Part shown: piece after piece, positions 7,973 to 13,811 of the stretch
Position numbering within the stretch: the first letter of the stretch is position 1
Layout of the letters: each line of letters opens with the position of its first letter
Assembly: GCA_000697335.1 (NCBI GenBank)
Contig: JNEM01006423.1
Location: 1 to 13,811 of the forward strand
Length of the DNA stretch: 13,811 bases
Source: Conidiobolus incongruus B7586
Lineage: Eukaryota; Entomophthoromycota; Entomophthoromycetes; Entomophthorales; Conidiobolaceae
Direction: 5' to 3'
Program-made: the position numbers and the translations under genes
The notes under the pieces: generated by a model
The model's input: the letters and a program-made list of their open reading frames with translations, nothing else
Told to the model about the DNA's origin: nothing
The model's database searches: none

Positions 7973-9906
7973 AATTCATGTCAAATTCTATATTTTTATT
8001 TTAATTGGTGGTTATTATTCACATTAAGAATCCATAGCATTAATAATCAAACTTAAAATGATTGAGCTTTTGATAATGATTAAATTATATTTTCATAGTT
8101 AATAAATTTTGGATTTAATAATTTTCCTTATTTTTATGAATATATTCTTTCATCATTAAATATAGAATGAAATTTATCTTTTTGAGTTAACCTTAACAAT
8201 GTTAAAATTAATTTATATAAGATTATAAAATTGAAAAATTCTAGAATGAAATTTTTACTATAAAAAACAGTGGTTTTGGAAATTTGTTTGGTTTTAATTA
8301 TGTAATGATAATAAATTTTATGAATGAAAGATTTTTTTCTATATTTTCAATATCAAAAGGCAAATATAATGGATTAATATTAAAATTCATATTTAATATA
8401 TATTCAAAAAATTGATGTATTTTGTATAATTGATAGACATAACAATCAATCACAGTTAATTAATTCAATGAATTATGGAATATATCATTTTGTTCTATTT
8501 AAAATATAATATATTATACAATATGAAGGAATCTGAGATTTTAATCGCAACTAATTATCAACATCTAGGTCCTATTTTATCATTTTTTTTTCAAAAAAAT
8601 TGTAGTTTTGAAAAATATATATTGAGTCAAAAACTTACTATCTAATCTGTAATTGTATTCAGTATATATCACTCTAGTTATTACGTCAATTTATAATCAT
8701 AATTGATTGATAATATAATATTAATATATCAAAGTATATAGATCCCAAACCACTATATACTTGTATTTGAACTAGAAGGGTTTCCAAATGTTCAAATATT
8801 CTTTCAAAAAATATTAATATTTATTTATTATATGGCTGGATCAGAAAAATAATGATATTAGCAAAATACTGATAACAAAGTTATTTCATTTAATATTTAA
8901 ATTTTATTTAAATGAATATGAAAAATAATTGCATTAATTGAATGATTTAAATATTAAAATATATCCTTTTTTATAGTACTAATATTAATATTATATATTG
9001 ATATCTAGATAATTCTAATAGTTTGATTTGGTATTTTATCCCCTGAATAGAATGTACATATTTTCCAATTTAAAAACTGTTGATTGTATTAATTTAATAA
9101 TTGCAATGAATCAGAATTGATAAGTGTATTCTGAGGGGTTGCAAACCCATTCATATAAAAAATAGATAGATAAAAAATAAGATAAAATTGTCTGTTCTCT
9201 ATTATATCTGTGATAAATGTATATATATATATATTATAGAGCCTATTAAATATCTCTCACAATGTATGTTATATATTTCGCTCTCTGTAATAGGATTATA
9301 TTGATATATTAGTTTGAATACCTATACTAATATTTGTATAAACAATTAAAAATATTATTGAAAAAAATCATACAATTTTAACTTTGTAAATATATACAAT
9401 CAGTTAAATTTTCCAATATTATCATAACTAAGTTTTATGTAAAATATTTAATATACAACAATACAAAATGCAATGTTTTTTGATTTCTTAATCTATAAAT
9501 CTATAATAAATGAATATTTTTCATTAATTTATGATATATATACAAGTTGAATAAATATATTAAATTATTTTAAATACCATAAATTATTAAAAAAATGAAA
9601 AAAAAAATCTTTAAGTAGAATAATATATATATTCCAATTATATGAAATGTACACAAAAGATTGTATTATTTAATTTCGAGTGAATTTTGATAATTATAAT
9701 AATAGATTGAAGTTAAAATTAACTTCAGCAATGAAAAATATTTATATTTTATACATTTTTAATTATTAAAAATAATTTATAATACAATTTATATAATTTG
9801 TTATTAGTATAATAAAATTTTTAATTTCGATTCCAGTATTGAGTGAATATATAAATAATTATTCAATACACATGGTACAAAATAATAACTCCAGTAGCAA
9901 TGGATA

Positions 9907-9938
<32 letters not shown>
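7973..9938. other. AT-rich spacer, no gene seen
   Basis: Almost 2 kb of AT-rich DNA without a supportable gene or RNA. It has AT dinucleotide runs at 9221-9235 and 9904-9925 and a small chance palindrome at 9136-9148. I searched by eye for a fourth copy of the secreted-protein gene and saw none. Confidence 0.6.
9904..9925. repeat. AT dinucleotide microsatellite
   Basis: About eleven AT units directly downstream of the 3' end of the second intact secreted-protein gene. Simple sequence repeat. Confidence 0.9.
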
Positions 9939-9940
<2 letters not shown>

Positions 9941-9944
9941 TATT
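9939..9944 (-). terminator. Poly(A) signal of secreted-protein gene copy 3
   Basis: AATAAA on the - strand, 16 nt after the TAA stop codon of the gene at 9961-10239. This matches the arrangement in copy 1. Confidence 0.45.
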
Positions 9945-9960
9945 AAATATTAAATAAAAT

Positions 9961-10239
9961 TTACTTTGATTGAGGGAAGAAAGCGTGAAATAAAGCTTTT
10001 ACAATCTGGATTATTGGAGGCAAAATATTGTTCACGAAGAATCTAGTGATGGAATCGAAATTTTTGACAACATAATCAATACCTTTCTTTAGCAGATCGC
10101 CTATAAATTGAGCAATTTTACTCGACATATCAGAGGCTTGAGGTGAGTTGTTTTGAGCAAAAACTGGCATACATAAGAAGCAAAAGAGTAGAGTGAAAAT
10201 GAGAGCAAATGATTGATTAGTTTTAGCTTGAGTAGACAT
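9961..10239 (-). CDS. Small secreted protein of unknown family, copy 3 (intact)
   Basis: A single-exon, 92-residue paralogue of the gene at 6099-6377, identical at 81 of 92 positions with no gaps. The eleven differences are mostly conservative: T5A, R6K, A7T, S8N, I13L, V14I, N40S, V46I, N62D, S86A and S89P. The signal peptide (1-28, cut after VFA), the cysteine-free mature chain, the amphipathic helix (about 38-71) and the Pro74-Pro75 kink are all kept, so the fold appears to be under constraint. N62D lowers the net positive charge by one. Nucleotide divergence is uneven: the first 54 coding bases differ at 15 positions, while the next 64 are identical (10122-10185 against 6260-6323). That suggests gene conversion. 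Start context is AAA before ATG. A TATA box and the shared upstream element precede it. Function unknown. Confidence 0.85.
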   Translation of the reverse strand: MSTQAKTNQSFALIFTLLFCFLCMPVFAQNNSPQASDMSSKIAQFIGDLLKKGIDYVVKNFDSITRFFVNNILPPIIQIVKALFHAFFPQSK

Positions 10240-10289
10240 TTTGATTTAATAATTATATATTCGATGAGTTTCATATAGATTTTCGTCAG

Positions 10290-10297
10290 TTTATATA
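10290..10297 (-). promoter_or_regulatory. TATA box of secreted-protein gene copy 3
   Basis: On the - strand this reads TATATAAA, 51 bp upstream of the start codon, within three bases of the distance in copy 1. Confidence 0.6.
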
Positions 10298-10315
10298 CTT
10301 CAAACGATTTGTAAC

Positions 10316-10361
10316 TATTATCAAGGCATAATCGAAATCACATGATGCTTAGCCGCTTAAC
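10316..10361 (-). promoter_or_regulatory. Conserved bipartite upstream element, copy 3
   Basis: On the + strand this has TTATCAAGGCATAATCGAAA (GCATAAT at 10326-10332), then TGCTTA, then GCTT at 10355-10358. GCATAAT to the end of GCTT spans 33 bp, exactly as in copy 1, and GCATAAT starts 87 bp from the start codon, also as in copy 1. Confidence 0.6.
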
Positions 10362-11952
10362 ATAATGATTAATATGCAATTTGATTAGTGGTATAAGGAG
10401 TGTACAAGTTTTTAAGGTTTGATTGAATAAATATATGTGGATGACTGCGGCCAGCTAATTCATCATAAAGAATACATGATAAATATTTAAATGATTCCGC
10501 TTTTAATCGATATTACACTGGTTTTCAGCTATGCACATTGAATAATGAGAAGATATTATGCATTCAATAATTGCTTTAGTGAATTGGTTTTTTAATTTTG
10601 ATAATTTAATTTTATCGGGAAAACTAAATTTAAAACCATTGTTTATTTAAAATTAGCTATAATCAGTTGAAATATATATTATTTAAAGATTGTATATATT
10701 GAGATTTTGCAAAAATTAAGTTAGATATTCGCAGAATTGTTTTTGAAATAATCATTAGGTCTTTTAATAATTATGAAATAAATAATAAAGTTAAATTATA
10801 GTAGGGTTTTAGTTTAATTATGACTTTTAAAAAGATATACATATTTATAAAAATTAAATCAAGGACAAACATAGTGATTTTGTATTTTATTCATTACATT
10901 ATTAAGAAAATTTATAGATTATAATCAAATATTTTTATATTAGTATATTTTATGTACTAATATCATTTTATAATTCAACCATTAATCTAATTTTATAACA
11001 ATCAAAACAATGATATATTCAATTAGGAATGAATTTTTATTATTAATATATGATGTATTACAAATAATATATATTATTAAAATATAAATACTAAATATGG
11101 AACTAAACTACACTAAGCCAATATAAACAAAATACTTTATTTTTTTCTTAATATTCAATTATATAAAATGTAAAGTTACCAAAATATATGTGTTGATTTA
11201 CATTGAAGTAAAAATTTTTATTACCACAAATAACAAAATTGTACATTTGAACAAAATTGAATAAAATTCATCAATTGCTAGATATTTACTAATACTCATC
11301 ATTGAAAACGAATTAATTACCATATATAATTATTAATTGAAAATACTCATTTTCAACAATTTGTAAAAGTACAACTTAACTTCAAGATTTCGTAAATCTA
11401 TCTTTTAAAGTAATTTTTAAAATATGATTTATCGTATCACGTTTATTTTAATATATATTACATTAAGTGAATAAACTGAGAGTGAATTTTTAATTTAGTT
11501 TTCATTCTCAAGATTTTTCAATATAAAGTAACAATTAGTGAATATTATATCAAAATAAAAAATTTAGATTCTTGTTTTTATTCAGTTATTAAATATAAAA
11601 AATAATACCTAAATTAAAAACATATATTATTCATTAATTTAGAATTGCGTTGATTTAAAAAAAATTGATGCAATATGTTTTTGTATTAATTATTTAACTT
11701 ATTTTAGAACTGAATTTTTATTTGATAGAAATTATAAAAATTTATTTTGAGTGTATTTGTATTATAATCATTTAAACTTATACTAAGTAGTAAAATACTT
11801 GTAAATTATCCAATTATTAAAAAATTATATTTAAAATATAAATCAATATACATTTTTTAAAAGATCTAATAATAAAATTAAATCAAATCAGATATTGAAC
11901 CAATAAAAAAAATCAAATGATGAAAATCTATCCCATAATTAGAATTCATTGG
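10362..11952. other. AT-rich intergenic DNA, no gene seen
   Basis: About 1.6 kb of AT-rich DNA with stops in every frame. A slightly less AT-rich patch near 10435-10535 contains nothing I can name. Confidence 0.6.
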
Positions 11953-11990
11953 TATAAAGGGTATAATTTAACCTACTCTCTGTCTCACAA
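11953..11990 (+). promoter_or_regulatory. Core promoter of the ING-family gene
   Basis: TATAAAGG (11953-11960) is followed by a pyrimidine-rich stretch, CTACTCTCTGTCTCACAA (about 11973-11990), typical of the region around fungal transcription starts. The ATG follows at 12057, giving a 5' untranslated region of about 70 nt. Role inferred from position and composition. Confidence 0.45.
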
Positions 11991-12056
11991 AAATTACCAA
12001 TCTCAAATCCAGCAATCTTAATATAATTGAATTAAATATTAAATTATTATAATAAT

Positions 12057-13124
12057 ATGGCAACTGCTAGTAATACAGAAACCTTTGAAGCGTCTACATT
12101 TCTACAAGAATTATTATTAGGTAATTAAAAATTAGTTGATTTAATTTAATTTCCATTAATTGGATTTAGAATTGGAGGATGTACCATCAGAAGTGCAATT
12201 TCTTTTAAAGGAAATACAGATAGAAGGGGATAAGATAGAAGGTAAATAAACCTTCAACAAAATATAGTATTCAAATATTCATTTTCCTAATTATAGAAAT
12301 TAAAGAAGAAATTAAAAATCATCAAATTCAGCTAGATGAAACTTTAGAAGATTATCGATATCAAAAGTATAAAAATGAGAAGGACTGCTTGAATAAAATT
12401 GAGGAATTGGAATCGACTATCAAAGCTAAATATAATCAAATTGATTTAATGGGTTTGGAAAATATTAAAAAGTGTGAATTTTTAGAGAATTTGGTATTTA
12501 AAATCAATATATATTATTTATATTATGAACTAACTTTATTTATCTAGATTGGCAGATTTATTGATAAAATGAAGGTTAATTATGATCATTTCGGCCAACC
12601 TCCCTTGGATGCAGGTCCTGTTACTAGTTTATCCCAGTCAAGTGCTTCTAGTTATCAATCCAGTAGTTTATTACTTTATTTGTATTCTTCATTTCGAAAT
12701 TTCTGACATTTTTTGTTTTTAGACAAAGTCAAAAGAGTTAAAGCAGCATCTGATAATATGAAAAACCCCAAGCGCAAACTACAACAATCTATGCGTAAGC
12801 GTCAAGATAATGCAGGCACTCCTTCTGTAGCCACAGTTGACCAATATTCAGACGGTAATGAAGTGATTAAAGAAGAAATTTATGAAGATTTGGTCGAAGG
12901 AGATGAAGCTGTCTATTGTACCTGTCGTCAAGTCTCTTATGGAGATATGGTAGCTTGCGACAATGAGGTAAATTTAATCAATTTTTTATATTAAATAGTT
13001 AATCTAATATTTAATTTAGAAATGCCCGTACGAATGGTTTCACTTTCAATGTGTTGGTATTACTTCACATCCTAAAGGATCTTGGTTCTGTGCTGAATGC
13101 ACAGCGAACGGTTATGCTTCATAA
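12057..13124 (+). CDS. ING-family PHD-finger protein, Yng2-like (histone H3K4me3 reader), six exons
   Basis: The coding sequence is joined from 12057-12120, 12170-12241, 12297-12493, 12548-12662, 12723-12967 and 13020-13124, giving 798 nt and 265 residues. The five introns are 49, 55, 54, 60 and 52 nt. The fourth donor is ambiguous between 12663 and 12666, which changes the product by one residue. Residues about 15-125 form the helical N-terminal ING domain; VPSEVQFLLKEI (26-37) resembles fungal Yng2. A Ser-rich linker and a basic, probably nuclear-localising stretch (150-178) follow. The PHD finger at 214-258 has all eight zinc ligands: C215, C217, C228, C233, H239, C242, C255, C258. Tyr214, Met225 and Trp237 occupy the trimethyl-lysine pocket positions of ING proteins, so H3K4me3 binding is expected. 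Family members sit in histone acetyltransferase (NuA4 with Yng2) or deacetylase complexes. The N-terminal similarity favours NuA4, but I cannot exclude another ING subtype. The protein ends seven residues after the finger and has no C-terminal polybasic tail. Confidence 0.93.
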
Positions 13125-13811
13125 TATGAATAATTCATCCCTCCAGTTCCGCATATTTGAATAATTCTATCATGCATTCAGTATTATTAATCAATTGTAT
13201 CATTAATGTATTAGTATAAATATTGCTTACAATATAATATCTCAAATCCAACCATATTATTAATTAATTAAATAATTTAATTTCATAATCTGACAACTAT
13301 ATTATTAATATAAATTAAACTAATAGTGATCTTAAGTATTTTATTACTAATCAATAAAATACTTAAATTTTATAACGACATAATTGCGTAATAATATTCT
13401 AATATATCCAAATTTAGTTTTGATTATTTTTTATTTCAAATTTAATCTATTTTGTCACAATTTTGTTTTTAAAATAAAAAATTCTTCAAAAATATGAAAA
13501 CTCATATATTGTTATTTCAAATAGTAATATTAAATTAAACATTATAAAATAAATTTTAAAAAAATTAAGTTTAGATATATCAGTTTAAAAAGAAAGAAAT
13601 GGCAAATATTTTAATTTTTGATTTTTTAAATAAATTATTAATTTTAAAATTTACAAACAGCTTTTAATAATAAAATATTATATAAATTGATTATTTATTA
13701 TTAGGTAAATTACTTTAAAGTTAAGAGAGAAATTATCTAAAATTTATTAAAATTTAAAAAATTAATTTCAATTGTTATTTTTTTTAATTATTAATAAAAT
13801 AAAAAATATAT
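13125..13811. other. AT-rich downstream DNA with one hairpin, no gene seen
   Basis: Very AT-rich sequence downstream of the ING-family gene. The only structured feature is the inverted repeat at 13332-13366. No open frame or RNA gene is supported up to the window edge. Confidence 0.6.
13332..13366. repeat. Perfect 14-bp inverted repeat carrying AATAAA on both strands
   Basis: TTAAGTATTTTATT (13332-13345) and AATAAAATACTTAA (13353-13366) are exact reverse complements around a 7-nt loop. The right arm has AATAAA for + strand transcripts (13353-13358) and the left arm has it for - strand transcripts. It lies about 210 bp past the ING-family stop codon, where it could serve as a bidirectional 3'-end signal between convergent genes. 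No gene to its right is visible in this window. Confidence 0.6.

Noticed and set aside
9136-9148. Small palindrome GGGTT-GCA-AACCC
   Set aside because: Five-base arms are too short to mean anything without context.
1-13811. tRNA, rRNA, snRNA and CRISPR signals
   Set aside because: I looked for A-box/B-box pairs, conserved snRNA and rRNA segments and regularly spaced repeats on both strands and found none. A covariance-model scan could still reveal something that I cannot see by eye.

Overview
The window is 13.8 kb of very AT-rich nuclear DNA from a eukaryote with short introns. Seven spliceosomal introns can be placed, all about 49-60 nt, with GT...AG ends, GTAAGT/GTAAAT-type donors and CTAAC/CTAAT/CTGAC-type branch sites. 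Gene starts have TATA boxes. An ING-family PHD-finger protein with a fungal Yng2-like N-terminus and a membrane-anchored alpha/beta hydrolase of a type I associate with fungi point to an early-diverging, AT-rich fungus. An Entomophthorales/Conidiobolus-like genome is my best guess, by inference only.

Layout. Positions 1-2500 are mostly gene-free AT-rich DNA with one coding-like decayed island (1103-1624, possibly a dead protein kinase-like gene). Positions 2550-4215 hold a complete three-exon alpha/beta hydrolase gene on the + strand (485 aa) with TATA box and poly(A) signal. Positions 4216-6071 are AT-rich spacer interrupted by a sharply less AT-rich, C-rich island (5426-5753) bounded by imperfect inverted repeats and a short direct repeat, possibly a small non-autonomous DNA transposon. 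Positions 6072-10361 hold three paralogous genes, all on the - strand, for a small secreted protein of unknown family: two intact copies (6099-6377 and 9961-10239, 92 aa each, 81 of 92 residues identical) and one decayed copy between them (7610-7882). Positions 11953-13124 hold a six-exon ING/Yng2-like gene on the + strand (265 aa). The right end is AT-rich spacer with a perfect 14-bp hairpin carrying AATAAA on both strands.

The most interesting system is the small-secreted-protein cluster. The intact copies encode a 28-residue signal peptide followed by a cysteine-free, cationic, strongly amphipathic mature chain of 64 residues. All three copies, including the dead one, share a bipartite upstream element (GCATAAT, then TGCWTA and GCTT about 13 bp further out) with almost fixed internal spacing, in flanks that otherwise look unrelated. 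In the two intact copies this element lies exactly 87 bp upstream of the start codon, with a TATA box between them. This suggests a co-regulated, recently duplicated secreted peptide family. The other two genes (a probable membrane lipase/esterase and a chromatin reader) look like ordinary host genes with no evident functional link to it.
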